NCBI GenBank assembly: GCA_900128395.1
Contig: LT649732.1
Span: 1-15,017, forward strand
DNA length: 15,017 bases
Origin: Stramenopiles sp. TOSAG23-2
Taxonomy: Eukaryota; Sar
Direction: 5' to 3'
Under the pieces are notes generated by a model that made no database searches, had not been told where the DNA came from, and saw nothing but the letters and a program-made list of their open reading frames with translations. How positions within the stretch are numbered: the stretch's first letter is position 1; each line of letters begins with the position of its first letter. The position numbers were made by a program, and so were the translations under genes. Below, in pieces: positions 7,601 to 14,580 of the stretch.

Positions 7601-7957
7601 TGTATTATTAATACCACTCGTACTAGATGTGGTAGTAGTAGTAGTAGTAGTAGTATTTGTTATTAATATCGGTGATGTATTTTTATTCGTTCTTGGCATT
7701 TGTTCTCCTCTACTACTTGTTGTATTATTATTCAATAAGGAAGCTATTTTATCATCCAGCAAACTAGATGAAACAGATGATTTAGACGAAGAGTAATTGC
7801 TTGTATTCAAATTCTTTCGGCCTGCATTATTATTATTTGTATTATTATTATTATTATTAACACCGCTTTCTTTCATCATATTTATTGCTTGTTCTTGTGA
7901 TATAATACCTTGATTTACTAACGCTTGTAAATCACTTGTTAATTGTTTCCTGTCCAT
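4505..7957 (-). CDS. Large coiled-coil protein with degenerate EF-hands and p25-alpha-like segment
   Basis: This 1150-residue protein starts with a short helical motif (residues 1-33, LQALVNQGIISQEQ) reminiscent of SHOCT or UBA helices. About 320 residues of Asn/Ser/Thr-rich sequence follow, including a 17-residue tandem repeat near 240-275. Residues about 370-490 form a heptad-rich coiled coil. Helix-loop-helix units come next. One has the loop DSNNNETINVHQ from residue 675, with Gln instead of the final Glu. Residues 772-835 (WIDYERWMNFSKNCGLV... GRGRINFQMFLQLL) resemble the p25-alpha/TPPP fold, known for microtubule binding. Another degenerate pair has DPQGDGIIFGNN. Loss of the acidic twelfth residue argues against tight calcium binding. 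A role at the cytoskeleton or flagellum is an inference from p25-alpha plus coiled coil. The extreme C-terminus is set by a tandem-duplication junction. The start at 7957 follows an A-rich leader. Confidence 0.75.
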   Translation of the reverse strand: MDRKQLTSDLQALVNQGIISQEQAINMMKESGVNNNNNNTNNNNAGRKNLNTSNYSSSKSSVSSSLLDDKIASLLNNNTTSSRGEQMPRTNKNTSPILITNTTTTTTTTTSSTSGINNTTTKKSNSQNNTNLNTLVVPNSKRKAPITLIAPSNDTSVTNNISSSQNSQVKRPTSATTFSDSLSIQTNTRSITMAQEEEFQAIDNVVGNKKLRSVTTTNIKHKQNVVQNTQTQRPRSTGHEDSEKKHLYPTHRQSKAEDSEKKHLYPTHRQTKSEIPYDKSNAVGYDEIFSSLQYQQKQQKSTDDRKSPGTIDRNAGSSGRNSKSPNIMQNGSSSKPRTKSTTPSRNSALSKLLLKKEKDINTVKAVFLVNGVDKSWMSRRLQRAFDQWIMYANMLRNREMADRITISRKQEEELHGASLRKITQEFVRVSEKISNFDRTEKKLREQNRSLNTKVLTLEEQMTKMKEANQTLKDKLGNTEKNLEQVIASRRQKGYNGNNNNNREKDDVLVNSVIDVMEDSLRVLDVDKNKNSRGNNTSGNDMMQTADVKNRNNKRPRLRSPINFNVQQQQQYSNRPSSNSRKEEEEEGQEEKGEIIEKSNSNNEQVGITMEELENIQLKMQNHCRKNNIVIDLVFTDNEKQFGKDIVAFVETLETIGLSLNILEGFELVGLLKILDSNNNETINVHQFVQFLSMVPDEGNNDVIRRSDNNNATHNSSTRPDNRTPRHKQHYILDRNIYNTRKSSVINDYFHNNRRSFINLYKNFANTNSSNPWIDYERWMNFSKNCGLVTGHLSRRQIEALFKQSSSTTGRGRINFQMFLQLLVNCASTMSGPYQYVEERMAFLFKRFGECGHSIPNGNMILTRVLQTKAVETSPWNTPMMSGNAGKSNKIESMEDNLGSPAMEYDSIPPQRQQQEGKQQQYRFDASSSNAGGFNFNVATPSSTAYSISSSSNRSYGTPVFGQTPIEELGVRDISTLKAKLNTVAKLSSASTFRKFLMVQPSPSLSYTRFTRLIRESLRKSGYAFSGNEAAYLLRAVDPQGDGIIFGNNLKKFLGIAMSPRQPQWGSPSAQLTNINKSFSNRDTYVERQRRSQQPQRHPQQQQEQQQSRRPRRLDHNNSRQVMSNAKKLNDLRNMLEQSLGDTNTTKQKTS
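7142..7241. repeat. Slightly diverged in-frame tandem repeat, 51 bp x 2
   Basis: Bases 7142-7190 and 7193-7241 match at a period of 51 with a single mismatch, and the two bases between units differ. In the coiled-coil protein this gives EDSEKKHLYPTHRQSKA followed by EDSEKKHLYPTHRQTKS. It is the same kind of two-copy event as the other duplications, but old enough to have accumulated substitutions. The period is a multiple of three. Confidence 0.93.
7629..7653. repeat. Trinucleotide run (GTA/TAC)n inside the coiled-coil gene
   Basis: An uninterrupted GTA repeat of about eight units encodes a run of threonines near residue 105 of the minus-strand protein, within its low-complexity region. It is in frame and likely length-variable, and no function is implied. 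Confidence 0.85.
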
Positions 7958-8091
7958 CGTTTTTTTACTTGTTGTTTTCTATTTATATATTAATATTGAC
8001 AATGTTTTGATAGATAGACAATGATAATATTTTAATTGTTTTGTTTTATTATTCTATTATGATCTATGTGACATACAGTAGAATGAATATG
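7958..8091. promoter_or_regulatory. Short divergent promoter region
   Basis: Only about 125-135 bp separate the ATG of the minus-strand coiled-coil gene from the beginning of the plus-strand ankyrin gene, so both promoters must share this AT-rich stretch. It contains tatatatt near 7986-7993 and poly-T tracts but no motif I can name. The four plus-strand ATGs (8059, 8083, 8089, 8092) share one frame, which stops at 8146-8148. That is not the frame of the ankyrin domain. Confidence 0.5.
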
Positions 8092-10475
8092 ATGATATAT
8101 GGTGTGCAGCACGACGTGGTGATAGAAAAGCAGTACGAGCATTTATAAATAACGGGGCGGACCCTGATATAGAAGATGAGTGTGGGAATCCACCGTTATA
8201 TTATTCATTGTTATATGGTCATAAAAAAATATGCAAAGATTTAGTAAGAGAAGGAGCAAATATACATTCAGTACCGCATATAACTGTTGAAAAAATAGAC
8301 GATTTGCAAAAATATAAATTGCCTGAAAAAAATGAATATAAAAACAATAGAACACCATCAATAATAGAAGAAAAAATGAAAAAGATATACATCAATAATA
8401 ATAATAATAATAGAAACGAAGACGATGGAACAGCATCAATATACACAAGCAATAATACAAGTTATGATACATCCTCTATTGCAAGTAGTATGAGAATGGA
8501 TACATTTAGTTTAGTCGTGCCGAAAATTAGAACACCAAAGAAGAAAAAAGTACAAATGTCAGATGCGTTGAAGGAAGCACGTGAAAATATGATACAAACA
8601 AAAGGAGAAGAATGGGTGAAAAAATTAAATAAAATGGCAATGGAAAAAGAGGCACGAGTAGAGAAAAAGAAGTGGATATCAAAAGTAAATCGAGCATTCT
8701 GGTTGCAACAGCGAGAGCTGCATGAACGAAAATGGATGGCAAAACATAATATGGTTGATGCAGAAGTACGTTTTACGGACGATCAAAGAAGAGAATTACG
8801 AAAATGGTTTGAAACATTAGATACAGATGGTAGCGGTGAAATTTCGTTTGTTGAGCTTGCGGGTCCTTTATTATCTACAGGAATCGCGACTACACAACGT
8901 GAAGTTAGAGATATTATTGACAGGCATAAGTCACCTATTTCAGGTGGTATAGATTTTGAAGCCTTCATGTCATTGTTGAAGCCTAGTAAAGCATCCCAAA
9001 TTCGTAAATTGTATACACGTGCTAAAAAAGAAACATTAGATAAATTAATACTCAAAGCAGAGGAGGAGGAAAAACATTCTGCCGCTAGGGATGCATTTGA
9101 TAAATTGCGCAGGCAATTATCAGATGCCGAAACGTCTGCAAATTTGGAATTAGACTCTTTAATTGCTAAAACACGACGTGATAAAATTATAGATCAATTA
9201 AAAACTCCTATATTATCGTACGAAGATTATGAAGAAGAGGAACATGAAGATGATAATGATGATGAAGCACCATCCTCACCTGTACCTAGTAGCCCGAAGA
9301 ACGCAATTCCTAAAAGTAGCCATAATATGAATGCAAGTCCTAATAAGTTTAAAAAAAATTTGCTTGGACATTTAAAGGGCACTATTACTAAGGTTATTGG
9401 TGCACAACAGCATAAATCTCGCAAAACAGTTGTTCGCGCGTCTACGATGGCGACAAAATTGAAAGAAAAGAAGACAAACGTTGCTGCTGTTGAATATAAA
9501 AAAAAATTGAAGCAAAAAAAAATCGCACGTGAAAAATTGCGTAGATTAGATAATTTAAGATGTTTGCAACGGGTTGTTAAAGGTAGTTTGTTATCTGGCA
9601 CGAGAGTATCGTATTTTGACGGGGAATTACCAGAACAGGAGGTTGATAAGATCAAAGTATATAATTCATTCTCTCAACTATTGCCAACTTTAAAGCCACC
9701 GTCACAACTACGTGCTATGGAAAGACATCGTCAATGGAATTTTTGGTTAAATCGTGCAACTGGTGATTTTAGTAGTAGTACGCCAAGAAGCGAAGAGGAA
9801 AAAAGTCCAGTACCTAACACAGAGCGTAAATTTGATATATTAGGTGGCGAGTCACCATATAGTTACCATCGATCAATTATTACGGAAGAAGCGCAATCTG
9901 GTGATTATCAAGCTATGGAAGAAGGATATGATATTGAAGATTTGTATAAAGATGGTGACGAAAGTGCAGAAGAAGAAGAAGAAGAAGACGAAGTTAAACC
10001 TCTTCTTGTTTTACCAACTACACCGATAAAAAAAGAAATTGGTCGTAGCTCCTCTCTTATTATGAGTAATGGTCGTTCAGCAATAGCAACTGAGAATATC
10101 TTATCACCATATCAAGTAAATATTGAACGTCGGTATTCAAAATTTTTAAAACCATCTCGGGCTGATATTATAAGGCAACAGAAGTATAAGCATAGAAAAT
10201 TGCGTCTTGAAGCTTTAAATGATTCCGAGAAAAGAAGAAAAAGTATTAAACAACGCAAATTACAAAAAACTCAATCGGAAGCTTCTATTAGCAATAATTT
10301 CAGACGTAGATCTTCTTCTAAGAAGAAAGGTAGCAATAATAATATATTGCAACATAGTATGAGTATGTCTAATGTTGATGATGATAGAAACAATCGCCCA
10401 CCTGCATTTAATATAACATTAGGGCCGATTGAATCTAAAATATTTGAAATAAATGGAAGTAACAAAGTTGTTTGA
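8082..10475 (+). CDS. Ankyrin-repeat and EF-hand protein with basic C-terminus (start codon unclear)
   Basis: The frame is open from 8082 to TGA at 10473-10475 (797 codons). Codons from 8097 give an ankyrin unit: IWCAARRGDRKAV, then FINNGADPDIEDECGNPPL, then SLLYGHKKICKDLVREGAN. A canonical EF-hand loop, DTDGSGEISFVE, is at 8820-8855. A degenerate partner (PISGGIDFEAFMSLL) follows. Helical, Glu/Lys-rich sequence likely to form coiled coil runs to about 9200, then an acidic patch and Lys/Arg-rich stretches to the end, which could bind acidic partners or act as nuclear signals. No ATG precedes the ankyrin unit in frame. Deleting one TA from the run at 8095-8099 would join ATG 8092 to it and give MIWCAARRGD. 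Otherwise the first in-frame ATG is 8376 (699 residues, without ankyrin). The gene is a probable cytosolic calcium sensor or scaffold of unknown partner. Confidence 0.75.
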   Translation, partial: NEYDDIWCAARRGDRKAVRAFINNGADPDIEDECGNPPLYYSLLYGHKKICKDLVREGANIHSVPHITVEKIDDLQKYKLPEKNEYKNNRTPSIIEEKMKKIYINNNNNNRNEDDGTASIYTSNNTSYDTSSIASSMRMDTFSLVVPKIRTPKKKKVQMSDALKEARENMIQTKGEEWVKKLNKMAMEKEARVEKKKWISKVNRAFWLQQRELHERKWMAKHNMVDAEVRFTDDQRRELRKWFETLDTDGSGEISFVELAGPLLSTGIATTQREVRDIIDRHKSPISGGIDFEAFMSLLKPSKASQIRKLYTRAKKETLDKLILKAEEEEKHSAARDAFDKLRRQLSDAETSANLELDSLIAKTRRDKIIDQLKTPILSYEDYEEEEHEDDNDDEAPSSPVPSSPKNAIPKSSHNMNASPNKFKKNLLGHLKGTITKVIGAQQHKSRKTVVRASTMATKLKEKKTNVAAVEYKKKLKQKKIAREKLRRLDNLRCLQRVVKGSLLSGTRVSYFDGELPEQEVDKIKVYNSFSQLLPTLKPPSQLRAMERHRQWNFWLNRATGDFSSSTPRSEEEKSPVPNTERKFDILGGESPYSYHRSIITEEAQSGDYQAMEEGYDIEDLYKDGDESAEEEEEEDEVKPLLVLPTTPIKKEIGRSSSLIMSNGRSAIATENILSPYQVNIERRYSKFLKPSRADIIRQQKYKHRKLRLEALNDSEKRRKSIKQRKLQKTQSEASISNNFRRRSSSKKKGSNNNILQHSMSMSNVDDDRNNRPPAFNITLGPIESKIFEINGSNKVV

Positions 10476-10843
10476 TATATATGAGACAAACAAAACAACA
10501 AATTATAAATTAAAAGTATAAACGGGCGAGTGTCAGTGGGTTTTACAGATGCAAAAATTTGAAAATACATGTACACAGCACTAGCCCAGCTAGCTATACT
10601 ATTCATAATATTATATTTTTTACTCCTCTCCTCTTCTTACCACAACAACAACGACATAAATAACACACTATCATATATAGCATACCTGGCATATATAATA
10701 ATACTCAAAAATATATATTATTATATAAATATCAGATGTATAATGATAATAATGGAATATAAATTTTTATATAATAAAATCAAACGATATTTAAATTGGT
10801 GTATCAAATTGTCTATCAATATAGAATATATATAAAAATAACC
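10476..10843. other. Intergenic AT-rich region, no gene seen
   Basis: This gap lies between the ankyrin gene and the EF-hand channel gene, both on the plus strand. It contains AT-rich leader-like sequence with repeated tatata and ATAATAATA tracts and a less AT-rich bit at 10520-10600. A reading frame across it is made of low-complexity Ile/Tyr/Leu codons and is not credible. No tRNA, terminator motif or duplication is seen. Confidence 0.5.
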
Positions 10844-12916
10844 ATGTCGAATGCCAATGAAACAGGGAAAAACGTAGCTGATACCATGGATGTTTCTATT
10901 ACAGTGGATGACGAAAAGGTGAAAACAACAGACGTTGAAATTGAACTGACTTCAGCAACGAAAACCGAAGATACCAATACATCAGTTCAAAAGAAGAATA
11001 ATGAAAAAGTCGGAACAACGAAAGTAAAAAAATTAAAGCATAAGCGAAAAATTGAAGTATCGTTGTTGGAATTATTTGATACGCTTGATTTTAATGATAG
11101 TGGTTATTTAAGTAACAATGAAATTATAGTTGGTTTACACATGCTTGGGGTGAATTGTCAACCAAAAAAGGTAATTAGTGCTTTGAAAAAAATTCACTCT
11201 GCCAACCTCGAACGTGGCACAATGGATTGTGACCAGTTTTTATCATTTATGCAATTAATTGCGGAAACTCATGATCTTGAATTATTGAATACATTAATTG
11301 AAGTCTTAAACTCTGGCAGAATAACATCCCTGTCTATTAACGCAAAATTGACAGATCATAAAGTTGCAGTGGAAAAACGTGTTGCAAATTCTAAAGCTAG
11401 CGCGGTAGTTCTGGAAAAGCCGTTGTCTTATATGGAAAGACAAAACAAAAAGCATACAGCGAGTTTAGCAGATGAAAATTTCGATGAGGTAAAAAGTGCA
11501 AGACGGAAGATATGGGAATTTTTTATGATGGGAAAGAATTTTTATTTCACAGTCGTTATTGGTTGGATTTTAATGGGAACTCTTATTTATTGCGTTACCA
11601 ATGGCTGGGATTTTGGTCGATCATTTTATTATAGTGTACAAGCTGGCCTTAGTATTGGTTTTGGCAGTCTAAGCGAAGATAAGTTGACTGGAACGGATCT
11701 ATGGGGTGGGTGTACCACTAATGTTACTGAATTAATAAGTATGCTGTATGAACAATATCCAAGCGGGATATTGCCGAATACAGATGCCGGAGAAATTTGT
11801 GCTAGTTATGCAGAAAAAAATACATTGGCTGATATATCAAAATTGTATAGTGTCGTCCATTTAATGTTAGGAGCTAGCATTATATCCGGCGTATTGAGTC
11901 TATTTGCAACCATGGCTGTTGAAAGCTCGAGTGTATGGTATGATGAGCTTAGTGATGAAATTAAAGAAGGGTTGGAGGATGTAAAGAAACAATATGCAGT
12001 TGGATCTGATAGTCGTGTAGAAATAGAGGCTGTTATTAGTTGTTATAGTAAATTATCCTTAGCGTACAGACGCAATCGAAGCATGTGGAATTCAGTTGTG
12101 CTTTTGTTTCTATGGCTGACTGTTGGAGTTATATATGGCGTCGTAAAAGAAAAATGGAGTTTTATTACATCGCTGTACTACGCATCTGCAGCATGCAGCA
12201 CAGGTGGCTTGCAAGGACCTACACCGGATGATACTGGTGTATGGTTTTCTGCTATTTATTGTATCATTGGTGTCCCAATCTATGGATATACATTAGGACA
12301 GTTCGCGAATGGTCTCTCGGAGTCTTATCTGAAACGTATGAAAAAAGATACATTGGCATCTGCTATTACAGCAGCTGAGTTTTCCGTTGTGAGCACGTTA
12401 AGAGGCCATGGTAATCATAGTCATGGAGCAAAAGCACATGGTGGTATAGATTTATTTGATTTCACACTCATGGAATTATATCGATTACGCAAAACGGACG
12501 ATGAAGAAATTCAAGAAATATTTCAAAATTTTGAGGCATTGGATGCGGATCAAAATGGCATTTTCACAAGAAGTGAAATGCAAGCTGCGTTAGCATTTGC
12601 AAAGCATGATAAAGATAATTCGACAACATTGTCATTATCTGAAATGAAAGTTTTAATCCATGAGTTGCAACATGAACGCTCCTTTGAATATGAAGGCTTA
12701 ACAATGTTACCAAAGGATAATGAATATACTACACATGAAATTAAATTGAAGATGAAACAATTTAATGATCCAGATGACGATAAAATAGTATTGGATCGTA
12801 CAGAGTTTATGAAATTTTGGAGTAAGGAATTCGAAGACCAAATAAAAAATGCTCCATTGGGAGGAACCATGATGGACGTCCCTCTATCTCATTTCTTTTT
12901 TTGTGATTTTTCATAG
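10844..12916 (+). CDS. EF-hand two-pore potassium-channel-like protein with divergent filters
   Basis: The start at ATG 10844 (AACC before ATG) gives 690 residues. The frame is open further upstream but only through low-complexity leader. The order of parts is as follows. A charged N-terminus leads to an EF-hand with loop DFNDSGYLSNNE (82-93) and a degenerate partner. TM1 is at about 231-250 and pore loop 1 has filter SIGFG (270-274). An unusually long outer loop leads to TM2 (about 334-360), then TM3 (about 415-433). Pore loop 2 reads STGGL (452-456) where TxGYG is expected. TM4 is at about 465-491. C-terminal EF-hands have loops DADQNGIFTRSE (567-578) and DKDNSTTLSLSE (589-600), plus a non-canonical acidic one. 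The architecture is K2P/TPK-like with calcium sensors on both ends. Selectivity for potassium is uncertain given pore 2. Its last 28 bases overlap the convergent channel gene. Confidence 0.85.
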   Translation: MSNANETGKNVADTMDVSITVDDEKVKTTDVEIELTSATKTEDTNTSVQKKNNEKVGTTKVKKLKHKRKIEVSLLELFDTLDFNDSGYLSNNEIIVGLHMLGVNCQPKKVISALKKIHSANLERGTMDCDQFLSFMQLIAETHDLELLNTLIEVLNSGRITSLSINAKLTDHKVAVEKRVANSKASAVVLEKPLSYMERQNKKHTASLADENFDEVKSARRKIWEFFMMGKNFYFTVVIGWILMGTLIYCVTNGWDFGRSFYYSVQAGLSIGFGSLSEDKLTGTDLWGGCTTNVTELISMLYEQYPSGILPNTDAGEICASYAEKNTLADISKLYSVVHLMLGASIISGVLSLFATMAVESSSVWYDELSDEIKEGLEDVKKQYAVGSDSRVEIEAVISCYSKLSLAYRRNRSMWNSVVLLFLWLTVGVIYGVVKEKWSFITSLYYASAACSTGGLQGPTPDDTGVWFSAIYCIIGVPIYGYTLGQFANGLSESYLKRMKKDTLASAITAAEFSVVSTLRGHGNHSHGAKAHGGIDLFDFTLMELYRLRKTDDEEIQEIFQNFEALDADQNGIFTRSEMQAALAFAKHDKDNSTTLSLSEMKVLIHELQHERSFEYEGLTMLPKDNEYTTHEIKLKMKQFNDPDDDKIVLDRTEFMKFWSKEFEDQIKNAPLGGTMMDVPLSHFFFCDFS

Positions 12917-14346
12917 TCATCATATCGTTTCATAATCTCGTTAATTTCACTTTTTTCACACATGCCTAATATGTATATCATATTTGTTAAAAATTCTACA
13001 CGATCTAATTGCCCATCCCCATTTTCATCCATATTTAAAATTGCCGTTTTATTAATTTTGCCTTGTAAGATTCTTTTTCTCATCTTCTGCGTTTTGATTT
13101 GTACGTATGTTTCGGATATACTTGATAAAACACGTCCAACATATGTAAACCCAAAGACAAGAAAAAACAAGCAAAAAAACCTTCCATAATCAGTTTCAGG
13201 GCTCATATCTCCATAACCAATAGTTAACAATGTAATCATAGATACATATAATGAATCAATAAAATTCCAACCCTCTAAATACATAAAAGCAAATGTGCCC
13301 ACAAATAACGTGCAAAGTAATATTAGCAGCATTCCTAATATATCATATACTTTCTTTTTCATAGAATTATCTAATAATGTTCCATTATTTTTCCCGTCAA
13401 CCTTCTCCATCGTGTCTTCAATCATAATAGACTTCATACTTTTATCCGCAGGAGAAACTTTACTCATTTTATTTTTTAATTTTTGTTTTTTCTTGCGGTC
13501 ACTCATTTTTTTACAGCAACCACGCATCCTATTGTATAGTGTTATTATGTACGAAAGTATATTATTGAAGCACACACCTCCAACTGCAACTCCAAAGATA
13601 CCTGTACAGGTAACAAATATTTTTCCTAAATCTGTATCTGGAGACAAATCTCCATAACCTACTGTCGAGAATGTTACTACAGCAAAATACATGCCATATG
13701 TAAAGTACCAATCTTCAAACAAACTGAAGAATACAGCATATCCAGCAATAAATATGCCTAATACACCTACACTAACTAAAAAATTACCAATGCTGCCTTC
13801 ATCATCTAATACAATACTCCCTTCGATAACAAGTTCCTCTGCCCTTTCTATTGTTAGTTTACATTTACCGCTAGGGATACTTTTGGCTGTTGGCTCCTTA
13901 TTGTTGGTATAACTAATTTCTACTTTCATGATAATAATTCCAACGAATTTGCCTTTTGCCTTAATTGGAAGTTCTATGTCTTTCTCCTTGGTCCCTTCTT
14001 TCGCATATTTCATTAAATTAAAAGTGTTTGAACCGATCAGATCATCAGCGCCTATGTAGTCTTTATCCCAAGCACTAATTGTGACAACTAACTTATTATC
14101 TTCATTATCTGTATATGGTGTATTTGGAAATTCTAATTCCAGTACATTGTCTAACATTGAAAAGTCACAGTCTGTACCACCATCTTTGGCAACCTCCGTT
14201 TCTTTGACCTGCCTCGTTGCCCCCTTGTCAATAGATGCACGAACGTACGGATCAATCTCATCAGGGCCGAACATATGAGACTTCTTCACTCTATTGTGTT
14301 GTTTCCTTGTTTTATCCGAAGCTCTTGTTGATGTTACACTTGACAT
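12889..14346 (-). CDS. C2-domain two-pore potassium channel with C-terminal EF-hand
   Basis: This 485-residue protein has an N-terminal C2-like domain (about 27-147). It has DPYV at 32-35 and the calcium-loop spacing Asp94-Asp96-Asp102 as in synaptotagmin-type C2 domains. Four of the usual five Asp ligands are identifiable, and the first strand seems absent from its usual place. TM1 is at about 189-208, pore loop 1 has canonical TVGYGD (228-233), and TM2 is at about 243-268. A basic cytoplasmic linker spans 274-332. TM3 is at about 334-356, pore loop 2 has canonical TIGYGD (375-380), and TM4 is at about 390-412. A canonical EF-hand loop DENGDGQLDRVE lies at 440-451. This matches the TPK/K2P family plus a lipid- and calcium-binding module. 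It should form a dimeric potassium channel gated or targeted by calcium. The vacuolar or plasma-membrane location cannot be told. Its first 59 coding bases are duplicated upstream. Confidence 0.9.
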   Translation of the reverse strand: MSSVTSTRASDKTRKQHNRVKKSHMFGPDEIDPYVRASIDKGATRQVKETEVAKDGGTDCDFSMLDNVLELEFPNTPYTDNEDNKLVVTISAWDKDYIGADDLIGSNTFNLMKYAKEGTKEKDIELPIKAKGKFVGIIIMKVEISYTNNKEPTAKSIPSGKCKLTIERAEELVIEGSIVLDDEGSIGNFLVSVGVLGIFIAGYAVFFSLFEDWYFTYGMYFAVVTFSTVGYGDLSPDTDLGKIFVTCTGIFGVAVGGVCFNNILSYIITLYNRMRGCCKKMSDRKKKQKLKNKMSKVSPADKSMKSIMIEDTMEKVDGKNNGTLLDNSMKKKVYDILGMLLILLCTLFVGTFAFMYLEGWNFIDSLYVSMITLLTIGYGDMSPETDYGRFFCLFFLVFGFTYVGRVLSSISETYVQIKTQKMRKRILQGKINKTAILNMDENGDGQLDRVEFLTNMIYILGMCEKSEINEIMKRYDDYEKSQKKK

Positions 14347-14485
14347 ATTGATTTCTTCAAATATTTTGTTTTAGTTATCGATGTATACTCTATTGTGTTG
14401 TTTCCTTGTTTTATCCGAAGCTCTTGTTGATGTTACACTTGACATATTGATTTCTTCAAATATTTTGTTTTAGTTATCGATGTAT
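14288..14485. repeat. Exact tandem duplication, 99 bp x 2, spanning the C2-channel start codon
   Basis: Units 14288-14386 and 14387-14485 are identical, with one further matching base. Each carries the first 59 coding bases of the minus-strand channel gene plus 40 bases of leader. In the outer copy an ATG at 14445 opens 24 codons that repeat the channel N-terminus (MSSVTSTRASDKTRK...). It then ends at a TAA (14371-14373), 24 bases before the real ATG, and so forms a self-mimicking upstream ORF if it is transcribed. Confidence 0.97.
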
Positions 14486-14580
14486 ATGGTATTATCTATC
14501 TATATCTATATCTGTATATTTGTATGTATATATGTATGTCTATGTACTTATATATGCATGTATGCAATCATACAATATTT
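14486..14580. repeat. TATC/TATG-type microsatellite tract
   Basis: This is an imperfect run of TATC, TATA and TATG tetramers upstream of the minus-strand channel gene. It is simple-sequence DNA and probably length-variable. It sits where the channel promoter should be. Confidence 0.75.

Noticed and set aside
8059-8109. Short intron upstream of the ankyrin unit supplying the start
   Set aside because: Possible introns ending at the AGs of 8078 or 8109 would be too short or leave a stop in frame. No upstream exon with an open frame was found.
8208-8210. TTG at 8208 as start of the ankyrin/EF-hand gene
   Set aside because: It falls inside the ankyrin unit, which continues upstream in frame, so it is not a start.
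10569-10835. 88-residue plus-strand ORF in the intergenic region
   Set aside because: It is low-complexity Ile/Tyr/Leu codons from AT-rich DNA with no domain and lies in the leader of the channel gene.
10796-10843. Longer N-terminus of the EF-hand channel starting at a TTG
   Set aside because: The extra 16 residues are AT-rich leader sequence. ATG 10844 in a good context is the natural eukaryotic start.
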